From Bacteroidales bacterium (GTDB lineage Bacteria > Bacteroidota > Bacteroidia > Bacteroidales > WCHB1-69): a stretch of DNA of 10,940 nt. How positions within the stretch are numbered: the first letter of the stretch is position 1; each line of letters opens with the position of its first letter. Under the pieces are notes generated by a model, which saw nothing but the letters and a program-made list of their open reading frames with translations, ran no database searches and was not told the origin of the DNA. Location: NCBI GenBank assembly GCA_017394765.1, contig JAFPXF010000063.1, forward strand, positions 1-10,940. The letters are read 5' to 3'. The translations under genes were made by a program, and so were the position numbers. Positions 1-6,669 of the stretch are shown piece by piece.

Positions 1-1
1 C

Positions 2-574
2 ATTGTTGACGCTGCGGTGCTGAACGACCCAATGCTGCAAATCATCAACCAACTGCGCTACCGTTATGAGCCACACCCCAATGTGAAGCTCGACAAGCAC
101 GAGTACAAGATGATATTGAATGTGGTAGAGGGGATGCGCGAAATCAAGCGCCTCAAACTCCCCAATTATCGGATGTTGATGACGCGACTGCTGGAATTCC
201 TTCTGCGCCTGCTCAGTCATTACCGCAAGAGCAAGTTAAACGAGACTCCTGTCGAAATGAAGGTCAGCGCTCGTTTCCACAGCGACCTCGCGCAACATTT
301 CCGCGAACATCGCGATGTGAACTTCTATGCCGCAAAAGCCTGTCTATCGACCAAGTATTTCAGCTCCATCATCAAGCAGGAGACAGGGCATACCGCCACC
401 TATTGGATCCACCACCAAGTAGTTGTGGAAGCAAAGATGCTGCTACATATGCGTCGCGACCTCACCATACAGGCCATCGCCGATATGTTGGGCTTCGAGG
501 AACAAGCTACTTTCAGCCGTTACTTCCGCCGCGAAACAGGGATGCCCCCCACAGAATTCCGCAACAGCCAATAA
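2..574 (+). CDS. AraC-family transcriptional regulator, 3' part (5' end outside window)
   Basis: This is the C-terminal part of an AraC/XylS-type DNA-binding regulator. The reading frame is open to the left edge (codons read from base 2), and the only early start is a GTG at 17, so the real start almost certainly lies outside. Family members are usually about 280-300 residues and about 190 are visible. The last 100 residues form the double helix-turn-helix domain: the first motif lies around VNFYAAKACLSTKYFSSIIK, and the second around IQAIADMLGFEEQATFSRYF followed by the family signature RRETGMPPTEFR. The visible N-terminal part is the linker and the end of the ligand-binding region; the ligand cannot be read. 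It lies upstream of and in the same direction as a flavin reductase gene, so that gene is a natural target. The class assignment is firm; the target is inference. Confidence 0.93.
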   Translation: MVDAAVLNDPMLQIINQLRYRYEPHPNVKLDKHEYKMILNVVEGMREIKRLKLPNYRMLMTRLLEFLLRLLSHYRKSKLNETPVEMKVSARFHSDLAQHFREHRDVNFYAAKACLSTKYFSSIIKQETGHTATYWIHHQVVVEAKMLLHMRRDLTIQAIADMLGFEEQATFSRYFRRETGMPPTEFRNSQ

Positions 575-583
575 GGGATTTCC

Positions 584-638
584 TTGGATTTTGTCTGATT
601 TCGGCAAATTATTTCTTTGGATTTTATAGAATTCCGAT
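584..638 (+). repeat. imperfect direct repeat upstream of flavin reductase promoter (possible AraC-type binding site)
   Basis: The 9-mer TTGGATTTT occurs at 584-592 and again at 617-625, exactly 33 bp apart. Similarity continues downstream of each copy (GATTTCG against AATTCCG), giving a unit of about 21 bp with roughly 70% identity by eye. Tandem same-direction half-sites spaced by whole helical turns are how AraC-family proteins usually bind. The second copy ends about 54 bp upstream of the -7 element at 692, a plausible activator position. Binding by the adjacent AraC protein is inference; the stretch is AT-rich, which raises the chance of coincidence. Confidence 0.4.
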
Positions 639-691
639 GATATATTTCATTAGGAGGGGATTTTTTTGTGCTTTTTTATTGGCAGATTTTC

Positions 692-699
692 TACTTTTG
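692..699 (+). promoter_or_regulatory. Bacteroidota promoter -7 element (TACTTTTG) for flavin reductase
   Basis: TACTTTTG matches the Bacteroidota -7 consensus TAnnTTTG. A TTTG at 665-668 may serve as the -33 element, although the 23-bp spacing is slightly long. The element lies 53 bp upstream of the ATG at 753, giving a leader of about 45 nt. Confidence 0.6.
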
Positions 700-752
700 C
701 ATTCCAATACCAATAAGCATTTCAAGTAATCACAAGTTAAATACAATCCCTT

Positions 753-1319
753 ATGAAACAACCGATTAAAACAACCGAAGCCATTTTCCCGATGCCCGTT
801 CTGCTCGTCGCCACCTACAACGAGGACGGCACCGTTGACGTGATGAACGCCGCCTGGGGCACCATGCTCGACCGCGACCGCGTGGCCCTCAACCTCACCG
901 AAACCCACAAGACGGTGGAGAACATCAAGAAACGCAAGGGCTTTGTGGTCCACATCGCCGACGCCGCCCACGTGGTGGAGGCCGACTATTTCGGCGTGGT
1001 GTCGGGCCACAAGGAGAAAGACAAGTTCGCCAAGAGCGGTCTCACCGCCACCAAATCCTCATTGGTGGATGCTCCCGTCATCAACGAGCTGCCCATTGCG
1101 ATGGAGTGCGAATTTATTGAATACCAGGGTGATGATACAGGATTAGGCGTCATCGGCAAGGTGCTGCAAACCTCCGTGGAAGCCGACAAGATGAAGGACG
1201 GCAAAGTGGATATTGACGCCCTGAAGGCCATCGCCTTCGACCCCTATACGCACGGCTACTACCTTGTCTCGCAGCGCGTTGGCGAAGCCTTCAAGGACGG
1301 GATGAAGCTGAAAAAGTGA
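753..1319 (+). CDS. flavin reductase / flavoredoxin family protein
   Basis: This is a 188-residue protein of the FMN-binding split-barrel family (flavoredoxin or flavin reductase-like domain). Members bind FMN and either reduce flavins with NAD(P)H or pass electrons in the cytoplasm. The N-terminal stretch PVLLVATYNEDGTVDVMNAA (residues 15-34), followed by WGTML, is the characteristic opening. It is followed by the typical HKTVENIKKRKGFVVHI segment (52-68) and YFGVVSGHKEKDKF (79-92), where related proteins contact the flavin phosphate. Length is normal and the protein looks complete and soluble. The ATG at 753 follows an A-rich leader and fits the family's usual start. It has its own promoter and sits downstream of an AraC-family gene. 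The GC-rich composition contrasts sharply with the next gene. The family is clear; the physiological electron donor and acceptor cannot be told from sequence. Confidence 0.92.
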   Translation: MKQPIKTTEAIFPMPVLLVATYNEDGTVDVMNAAWGTMLDRDRVALNLTETHKTVENIKKRKGFVVHIADAAHVVEADYFGVVSGHKEKDKFAKSGLTATKSSLVDAPVINELPIAMECEFIEYQGDDTGLGVIGKVLQTSVEADKMKDGKVDIDALKAIAFDPYTHGYYLVSQRVGEAFKDGMKLKK

Positions 1320-1342
1320 CGATTTAGCTCGACAATGAAGAT

Positions 1343-1963
1343 ATGAGGATTTTTTTCGGGCTTACTGTTAATTGCCTTTTCATCCTAATCGCGGGATGTA
1401 CTGCCCCTCAATCAAAAACAGATTCTTCGGCCGTTGAAAACGTCCCAAGAACTGAGATAGAAATGGTACCCTACGAAAACCCTATTTGGATTGATAACTT
1501 TCTTTCTGCTAACCGTAATGATACCTTGCGAATACAAATCTGGTCAGAGACGAACAAACAGTTTATTTCAGAAGTCCCCAATGACACCACTAATGATTGG
1601 TGGTGCTGGTTTCAAGAGCAAAACGTAATGGCTGTACTCAACCTAAAGGATGTTGAACCGCTTTATCTTCGCAATGTATATGCCCTCGCGCAATGTTTTC
1701 CTATTACCGAAGGTGATAAGAGAGCGATAGTCATCGTTCCTTATGTCGCACAACCATCGCATTGGGTCAGCTGCCATATATACACCATTAACGATAATCA
1801 ATGGAAAGGGTTAAAGTCCTTTGGCATAGCTCTTTGGGATAATGACGGAACGGAAAGCCTGAGAAAATGTCTGATCAAAAAGGACGGGCGATGGATGTAC
1901 GCAGACCAATCTGACATTGACATAGAAGCAAAAGAGAACCCATATCACTATCTTTTTGATTAA
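1343..1963 (+). CDS. putative lipoprotein of unknown function
   Basis: This 206-residue protein starts with a lipoprotein signal peptide: a hydrophobic stretch from residue 3 to 17 and a lipobox ending LIAGC, with the lipidated cysteine at position 19, followed by a polar linker rich in S, T and Q. It should be exported and anchored in a membrane. I do not recognise the rest. It is acidic and aromatic-rich, with a WWCWF cluster around residues 86-90, several Cys (including in AQCFP and WVSCHIY) and a C-terminal segment ending YHYLFD. It starts 23 nt after the flavin reductase stop with no TAnnTTTG element between, so it may be read through from that promoter. Its codons are much AT-richer than the flavin reductase or PepD, matching the ATPase downstream, so it probably belongs to an acquired segment. 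The gene call is solid; function is unknown. Confidence 0.82.
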   Translation: MRIFFGLTVNCLFILIAGCTAPQSKTDSSAVENVPRTEIEMVPYENPIWIDNFLSANRNDTLRIQIWSETNKQFISEVPNDTTNDWWCWFQEQNVMAVLNLKDVEPLYLRNVYALAQCFPITEGDKRAIVIVPYVAQPSHWVSCHIYTINDNQWKGLKSFGIALWDNDGTESLRKCLIKKDGRWMYADQSDIDIEAKENPYHYLFD

Positions 1964-2061
1964 GCGCTGAAATGAAATGCATGGCGCAAGACTGTTCGTT
2001 CAGAAAAACGGAAAAAGTAGTGTCAATCAACTTTCCGAGACCGAGTCAATTTTAAAAATCC

Positions 2062-2116
2062 GTTGACTATAATGAACAAAATTTGACAATCTTTCATTTT
2101 GTTCATTATAGTGAAC
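2062..2116 (+). promoter_or_regulatory. twin symmetric operator sites forming a 17-bp inverted repeat upstream of the ATPase
   Basis: Two 16-bp sites occur 39 bp apart: GTTGACTATAATGAAC (2062-2077) and GTTCATTATAGTGAAC (2101-2116). The second is a dyad GTTCA-N6-TGAAC. The first is its reverse complement except for one base. As a result, bases 2066-2082 and 2096-2112 form a perfect 17-bp inverted repeat with a 13-nt spacer. The right-hand site lies 10 bp upstream of the -7 element at 2127, so a bound protein would cover the -33 region and probably repress. Autoregulation by the ATPase, which carries a winged-helix-like segment, is inference. A cruciform or RNA hairpin is an alternative reading. 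Confidence 0.7.
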
Positions 2117-2126
2117 AAAAAAATAG

Positions 2127-2134
2127 TATTTTTG
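2127..2134 (+). promoter_or_regulatory. Bacteroidota promoter -7 element (TATTTTTG) for the ATPase gene
   Basis: TATTTTTG matches TAnnTTTG and sits 20 bp upstream of the ATG at 2155, giving a very short leader. The nearest upstream TTTG (2098-2101) is 25 bp away, longer than usual, and overlaps the right operator arm. The Bacteroidota pattern and its position just before the gene support it. Confidence 0.62.
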
Positions 2135-2154
2135 CGCGAGAAAAATATTGAGAC

Positions 2155-3360
2155 ATGGAACTGGTTTATAGACCCTATTACTACTCAAAAGTAGAGAAAT
2201 TTCTCGGCACAGGCGTACTTCTTGTTTTGACCGGTCAACGCCGTGTCGGCAAAAGTTACGTCATGAGGGAGGTTGTCCAACGGAAACGACAGGATTCAGA
2301 CTCGTGCGTCATCTATATTGACAAGGAAAAGACCGATTTCGACTTCATCCAGAACTACAAAGATCTGGTGGCATATATTGACGAACGAAGAGAGCCGAAT
2401 AAGCATACATTTATTCTTATTGACGAGGTTCAGGAAATCGAGGGATTTGAACGCGGACTAAGGAATTACTATGACAATCCGGATATTGACATCATTGTGA
2501 CAGGCAGCAATTCCGACACGCTTTCAAGCGACTTGGCGACACTGCTTTCTGGCAGATATGTGGAAATCTTCGTGCAGGGCCTCAGCTATGAAGAGTTCCT
2601 GATCTTCCATAATTTGGAAGATAGTGATGATACGCTCCGTAGATATATCAATTTTGGAGGACTGCCCGGCCTTCGACCTATCGGACTGGATGACCCCGAA
2701 GTCGTTCGGCAATATCTTCAGGGAGTTTACAACACAATCCTGGTGAAAGACATCGTCCGTCGCAAAAAAGTGCGCAATGTGTCCTTTTTGGAAAACCTGA
2801 TCAAATATGTTGGTGACAACATCGGCAAGCCACTGTCGGCCACCAATATTCAGAACTATATGACATCCAACAAGAATGAAGTATCCAAGAACCTCATTCT
2901 GAATTATTTGAAAGCAATGTCCGAGGCTTTTCTTGTGCATAATGTAACACGTTTCAACTTACACGGGAAGAAACTGCTGGAAAACAACGACAAATATTAT
3001 TTTGGTGATGTCGGACTCCGTAATTTCATAGTGGGCGGCAGGCGTGCCAATGACATTGAGAAAATTGTGGAAAACATTGTATATCAGCATCTCATCCGTT
3101 TAGGATATAAGGTAACCGTCGGACAAATGTATGCCACGGAAATCGATTTCGTAGGAACAAAGGGTGATGACACCATTTACGTTCAGGCAGCTTATCTCAT
3201 CAGTGAAGAGTCAACTTTCGAACGCGAATTCGGGAACCTTCAGAAGATTAACGACAACTACCCGAAATATGTAATATCGATGACCCCTTTCATGGATTCC
3301 AGCAAATATGAGGGCATCATTCACATCCCACTTGCTGATTTCTTGAAAAATGGATTCTGA
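2155..3360 (+). CDS. AAA_14 / DUF4143 family ATPase
   Basis: This 401-residue protein is a complete member of the AAA_14 plus DUF4143 ATPases that are abundant in Bacteroidales and whose role is not established. The Walker A motif is GQRRVGKS (27-34), the Walker B is FILIDEVQ with D90 and E91, and a sensor-like TGSNS lies at 116-120. After the ATPase domain, LVKDIVRRKKVRN (196-208) opens the DUF4143 part. A winged-helix-like segment spans about 211-265 (SATNIQNYMTSNKNEVSKNL). A C-terminal restriction-endonuclease-like fold carries E329-I-D331 and VQAAY (343-347). In the last motif Q replaces the usual catalytic lysine, as is common in this family, so nuclease activity is doubtful. It is AT-rich relative to pepD and is preceded by a twin operator. 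Only 27 nt separate it from pepD. The family is firm; function is unknown. Confidence 0.92.
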   Translation: MELVYRPYYYSKVEKFLGTGVLLVLTGQRRVGKSYVMREVVQRKRQDSDSCVIYIDKEKTDFDFIQNYKDLVAYIDERREPNKHTFILIDEVQEIEGFERGLRNYYDNPDIDIIVTGSNSDTLSSDLATLLSGRYVEIFVQGLSYEEFLIFHNLEDSDDTLRRYINFGGLPGLRPIGLDDPEVVRQYLQGVYNTILVKDIVRRKKVRNVSFLENLIKYVGDNIGKPLSATNIQNYMTSNKNEVSKNLILNYLKAMSEAFLVHNVTRFNLHGKKLLENNDKYYFGDVGLRNFIVGGRRANDIEKIVENIVYQHLIRLGYKVTVGQMYATEIDFVGTKGDDTIYVQAAYLISEESTFEREFGNLQKINDNYPKYVISMTPFMDSSKYEGIIHIPLADFLKNGF

Positions 3361-3387
3361 CAATTAAAAAAATCAATTTCCAAAAAT

Positions 3388-4827
3388 ATGACAACCCACA
3401 ACATCAACCCCGACCGCGTTTTCAGCATCTTCCGCGAGCTGAACCGGATTCCGCGCCCCTCGCACCATGAGGAGCGCATCGCCGACTACCTTTGCCAGTT
3501 CGCCGAGCGGCTGCATTTGGAGTATGAGCGCGACAAAGAGAACTGCGTGGTGATCCGCAAGCCCGCCACGCCCGGACACGAGACGGCCGAGCCCATCGTG
3601 CTGCTCAACCACATGGACATGGTCTGCGTGGGCATGAAAGACCCGCTCAACGACCCCATAGAGGCCTACGAGGAGAACGGCTGGATGAAGGCCCGCGGCA
3701 CCTCACTGGGCGCTGACAACGGCATCGGACTGTCGATGGCATTGGCCGTGCTCGAAGACGACCGCATCGTACACCCCGCCCTGGAGGTCATCACCACGAC
3801 CAACGAGGAGGACGGCATGTCGGGCGCCTCGCAGCTCAGCAAGGACTTCCTCAAAGGCCGCAAGGTCATCAACCTCGACTCGGAAGACTACGACACCATC
3901 ACCACCGGGGCTGCCGGCGCCTGCCTGCAGTTCCACCGCATCCCCGTGAAACGGCTGCCGGCGCCTAAGGACGGCCAGTGGCGCCGCATCCGCATCTCGG
4001 GCGGATTAGGCGGCCACTCTGGCGTCGATATCCACAAGGGACGCTGCAGCGCGGTGGAGCAGACTAAAATCATCATGAAAGTAATCAGCAAGGAAGAGGA
4101 TATCGAAGTTGCTGACATTCAGATCGGTGAAGCCAACGCCTCGATTGCATCGTCGGGCGAGATGGTGATTTGGACCGAAAACAACGGGACTTCCGAGTTC
4201 GTGAAGGAGCTGTTGGACAACATCAACCAGACGTTTCAGACACAATATGCGGGCACCGACCCGCGCATCACCTGCAGTATGGAGGCGTGCGAGAAGCGGG
4301 AGACGGTCATCCCCAAAGAGACTGTCGCGGCGTTGGTCCGCAGTTTGGAGAAGGTGCCGCAGGGCGTGGTGCAGATGAGCGCGGCGATGCCCGGCACGGT
4401 AGAGACCTCCAACAATGTGGGGCGCATCGTGGCGGAAGAAGACCACCTTTTTGTCTCGACCCACACCCGCAGCTTCGTTGACGACGACATGGCCGCGTTG
4501 AGCAAGACCATTGCCGCAACCTTTGCCAATGCCGGTGCCGTTTCCGAGGTCGTGATGTCGGCCCCGGCGTGGCAGGAGGACCAGCAGTCAGCGTTCCTGC
4601 AGCGGGTCAGCGACACGTTCCAGGACGTGCTGGGCTGGCGTCCCCGCATGGTGGCGATGCACTTCGTGTTGGAGGCGGGCTTCTTCGTGCAGCACTATCC
4701 CGGCATCCAGATCGCCAGCATCGGTCCGCGCATCGTGGAGCCGCACTCCACCAGCGAGCGCGTGGAACTCTCGACCATCCACGACATCTGGCGGGTGCTG
4801 ATCGAATTGCTGGAGCGGCTGGCGTGA
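3388..4827 (+). CDS. pepD: cytosolic beta-Ala-His / aminoacyl-histidine dipeptidase (M20C)
   Basis: This 479-residue protein is a metallo-dipeptidase (PepD, peptidase family M20C). PepD hydrolyses Xaa-His and other dipeptides in the cytoplasm with two zinc ions. The metal and catalytic motifs are intact by eye: NHMDMV with H75 and D77, the bridging aspartate in GTSLGADNGIG (D110), the general base pair NEEDG (E140, E141), NLDSED (D164) and, near the C-terminus, EPHSTSERVE (H453). GGLGGHSGVDIHKGR in the lid or dimerisation domain is also typical. Length is close to the Escherichia coli enzyme. No TAnnTTTG element appears in the 27 nt upstream, so it may be transcribed from further left. The symporter follows 47 nt downstream, suggesting joint dipeptide breakdown and amino-acid uptake. 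Strongly GC-rich, unlike the ATPase before it. Confidence 0.95.
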   Translation: MTTHNINPDRVFSIFRELNRIPRPSHHEERIADYLCQFAERLHLEYERDKENCVVIRKPATPGHETAEPIVLLNHMDMVCVGMKDPLNDPIEAYEENGWMKARGTSLGADNGIGLSMALAVLEDDRIVHPALEVITTTNEEDGMSGASQLSKDFLKGRKVINLDSEDYDTITTGAAGACLQFHRIPVKRLPAPKDGQWRRIRISGGLGGHSGVDIHKGRCSAVEQTKIIMKVISKEEDIEVADIQIGEANASIASSGEMVIWTENNGTSEFVKELLDNINQTFQTQYAGTDPRITCSMEACEKRETVIPKETVAALVRSLEKVPQGVVQMSAAMPGTVETSNNVGRIVAEEDHLFVSTHTRSFVDDDMAALSKTIAATFANAGAVSEVVMSAPAWQEDQQSAFLQRVSDTFQDVLGWRPRMVAMHFVLEAGFFVQHYPGIQIASIGPRIVEPHSTSERVELSTIHDIWRVLIELLERLA

Positions 4828-4874
4828 GGAGTTGTCCATAATCCTTTTCAAAATCTTTCCAACGACTTCTTCTC

Positions 4875-6083
4875 ATGAAAAAGTTATCCCTTACCACCCA
4901 AATAGGAATCGCACTACTGCTGGCGGTGCTTGCTGGCGTGCTTCTGCGCAACCAGGCCGACTTCGTCAACACGTACATCAAGCCTATCGGCATCATCTTT
5001 CTGAACCTGCTGAAGTTTATCGTGGTGCCGCTGGTCCTCTTTTCGATTATGGCTGGCATCTTGTCAATGAACGATATCTCCAAGGTGGGCAAGTTAGGAT
5101 TGCGCGCACTGCTCTATTTCATGACCACGACCCTTTTCGCGGTGACGTTGGGATTGGTCGTCCCCAGTCTTCTCAGAGGTATCCTGCCGACCATACGCAT
5201 CAGCACAGAAGCGGCAGTGGAAGTCGTCGAAGCACCTCACCTGTCGGTGATGGATCAGCTGGTGGAGATGTTCCCGAACAACATTCTTGAGCCGGTGAGT
5301 TCTATGGCGATGATGCAGATTATCGTGATCGCCTTGTTTTTCGGCATCGCGATGGTGCACGTAGGCGAGAAGGGAGAGATGGCCCGCAAAGTGACGCTCA
5401 GTTTCAACGACGTGGTGGGCAAAATCCTAGAGTATATCATGGCATTGGCCCCTATCGGTGTGTTCTGTATGCTGACCCCCGTGGTGGTGGAGAACGGTCC
5501 GGCGGTACTCGGCTCCTACGCAGCGCTGTTGGCCTTGGCCTATTTCTGTTTCGCCGTACACGCTGGTGTGGTATATGCTTCGGCGGTGGGGCTGCTGGGC
5601 GGTCTTTCGCCGTTGAAGTTCTTCAAGGGGATGCAGCCGGCTATGCTGTTCGCCTTCTCCAGCGACTCGTCGGTGGCCACGCTGCCCTACACGATGCAGT
5701 GCACCGAGAAAATGGGGGTCAACAAAGACATCGGGCGGTTCGTGCTTTCGTTGGGCGCGACCATCAATATGGATGGAGTGGCCATCTATTTGGGCGTGGC
5801 TTCTGTGTTTATGGCCAACTGCTGCGGCATTGATCTCACGATGAGCCAGTACCTGGCCATTGCGTTCGCCTCCACAGTGGCATCCATCGGCACGCCGGGG
5901 ATTCCGGGAGGCAGTTTGGCCCTGATGGCGATGGTGTTCGCCTCGGCCGGCATACCTGTCGAGTGCGTGGCCGTGGCCGCCGGCATCGACCGCCTCATTG
6001 ATATGGGTCGCACCGTGATGTCGGTCACTGGCGACGCCTCGTGCGCGGTGGTGATGCAGCGGATCGTGGGCGGAAAGTTATGA
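4875..6083 (+). CDS. dicarboxylate/amino acid:cation symporter (DAACS / SLC1-type)
   Basis: This 402-residue membrane protein belongs to the DAACS family (relatives GltP, DctA, GltPh), which imports dicarboxylates or amino acids with Na+ or H+. The family hallmarks are in order: the first helices from about residue 8, helical hairpin 1 with FSSDSSVATLP (261-271), the unwound helix 7 motif NMDGVAIY (298-305), hairpin 2 with GTPGIPGGS (339-347), and helix 8 with DMGRTVMSVTGD (376-387). By eye against GltPh, the amino-group aspartate (D376) and side-chain arginine (R379) are kept. The Thr of NMDGT is V302, and the helix 8 Asn is S383, so the substrate may not be plain aspartate or glutamate. It follows pepD by 47 nt and is followed by the acetyltransferase after 19 nt, with no promoter seen between, consistent with an operon. 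Family firm, substrate open. Confidence 0.93.
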   Translation: MKKLSLTTQIGIALLLAVLAGVLLRNQADFVNTYIKPIGIIFLNLLKFIVVPLVLFSIMAGILSMNDISKVGKLGLRALLYFMTTTLFAVTLGLVVPSLLRGILPTIRISTEAAVEVVEAPHLSVMDQLVEMFPNNILEPVSSMAMMQIIVIALFFGIAMVHVGEKGEMARKVTLSFNDVVGKILEYIMALAPIGVFCMLTPVVVENGPAVLGSYAALLALAYFCFAVHAGVVYASAVGLLGGLSPLKFFKGMQPAMLFAFSSDSSVATLPYTMQCTEKMGVNKDIGRFVLSLGATINMDGVAIYLGVASVFMANCCGIDLTMSQYLAIAFASTVASIGTPGIPGGSLALMAMVFASAGIPVECVAVAAGIDRLIDMGRTVMSVTGDASCAVVMQRIVGGKL

Positions 6084-6102
6084 CAATTAACAGACAAAAC
6101 TT

Positions 6103-6591
6103 ATGAATAAGCACTTTATTATCCGTCCGGCGAAGCCCGAAGAGGCGGGCCTCGTCCTGGAATTCATCAAAAAGTTGGCCGTTTACGAGAAATGCGCCGA
6201 CGAGGTGGTGGCCGACGAAGCCACCGTCTATCATTCCTTGTTCTTGGAGCGTTCCGCCGAGGTGGTCTTCGCGGAGGAAGACGGCGCGGCGGTCGGCTTC
6301 GCCCTCTTCTTCCACAACTTCTCGACCTTCGTGGGGCGCAAGGGACTCTATCTCGAAGACCTCTTCATCCTTCCCGAGAAGCGGGGTAGGGGATACGGCA
6401 AAGCCCTTCTGAAACACTTGGCCAAGATCGCCGTGGAACGCAATTGCGGCCGTATGGAGTGGATCTGCCTCGACTGGAACGAACCTGCCCTGAAGGTCTA
6501 TCGCAGCATCGGGGCCGTCCCGATGGACGAATGGACGGTGCAGCGGTTGGACGAGGGGGCGTTGAAGCGGTTCGCGGGGGCGGAGATGTGA
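6103..6591 (+). CDS. GNAT N-acetyltransferase, SSAT / thialysine acetyltransferase-like
   Basis: This 162-residue cytoplasmic protein is a GCN5-related N-acetyltransferase most like the spermidine/diamine and thialysine N-acetyltransferase group. These enzymes move an acetyl group from acetyl-CoA to an amine. The acetyl-CoA pyrophosphate loop is RGRGYGKA (94-101), preceded by the strand GLYLEDLFILPE (81-92). The C-terminal signature CLDWNEPALKVYRSIGAVPM (122-141), followed by DEW, is characteristic of this group, and Y133 is the expected general acid. The start ATG follows the symporter stop by 19 nt, which suggests co-transcription. The polyamine or amino-acid substrate cannot be read directly. 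Composition is strongly GC-rich, which is why long spurious frames lie opposite it. The short gap before the next promoter (6635) marks the likely end of this transcription unit, though no terminator hairpin is visible. Confidence 0.92.
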   Translation: MNKHFIIRPAKPEEAGLVLEFIKKLAVYEKCADEVVADEATVYHSLFLERSAEVVFAEEDGAAVGFALFFHNFSTFVGRKGLYLEDLFILPEKRGRGYGKALLKHLAKIAVERNCGRMEWICLDWNEPALKVYRSIGAVPMDEWTVQRLDEGALKRFAGAEM

Positions 6592-6634
6592 TGCCTCGTT
6601 TCGCAAATTCCCAACTGCAAACCGCTATTTTGTG

Positions 6635-6642
6635 TACCTTTG
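6635..6642 (+). promoter_or_regulatory. Bacteroidota promoter -7 element (TACCTTTG) for the protease gene
   Basis: TACCTTTG matches TAnnTTTG, followed by CGGC. It lies 27 bp upstream of the ATG at 6670. It also argues against the longer in-frame reading from 6640 (a TTG codon), which would place the start inside the promoter. No clear -33 element was seen. Confidence 0.6.
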
Positions 6643-6669
6643 CGGCGTTGTTTTTACCAATTATCGCAA

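Noticed and set aside
2066..2112. 17-bp inverted repeat as terminator of the lipoprotein gene or as transposon ends
   Set aside because: The stem is AT-rich, has no T run directly after it that would fit a typical terminator, and no transposase gene lies between or beside the arms; the promoter position fits an operator better.
4006..4464. 152-codon open frame on the - strand inside pepD
   Set aside because: PepD is well supported across this stretch; the frame shows no family motif.
4607..5092. 161-codon open frame on the - strand over the pepD-symporter junction
   Set aside because: It overlaps the metal-ligand region of PepD and the first helices of the symporter; composition is that of an antisense frame.
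6025..6606. 193-codon open frame on the - strand opposite the acetyltransferase
   Set aside because: It lies fully over the symporter end and the acetyltransferase, whose family motifs are clear. The His- and Arg-rich composition is typical of an antisense frame of GC-rich coding DNA.
6640..6669. Upstream extension of the protease start to 6640
   Set aside because: It would begin with TTG inside the -7 promoter element and would bury the signal peptide behind ten extra residues.
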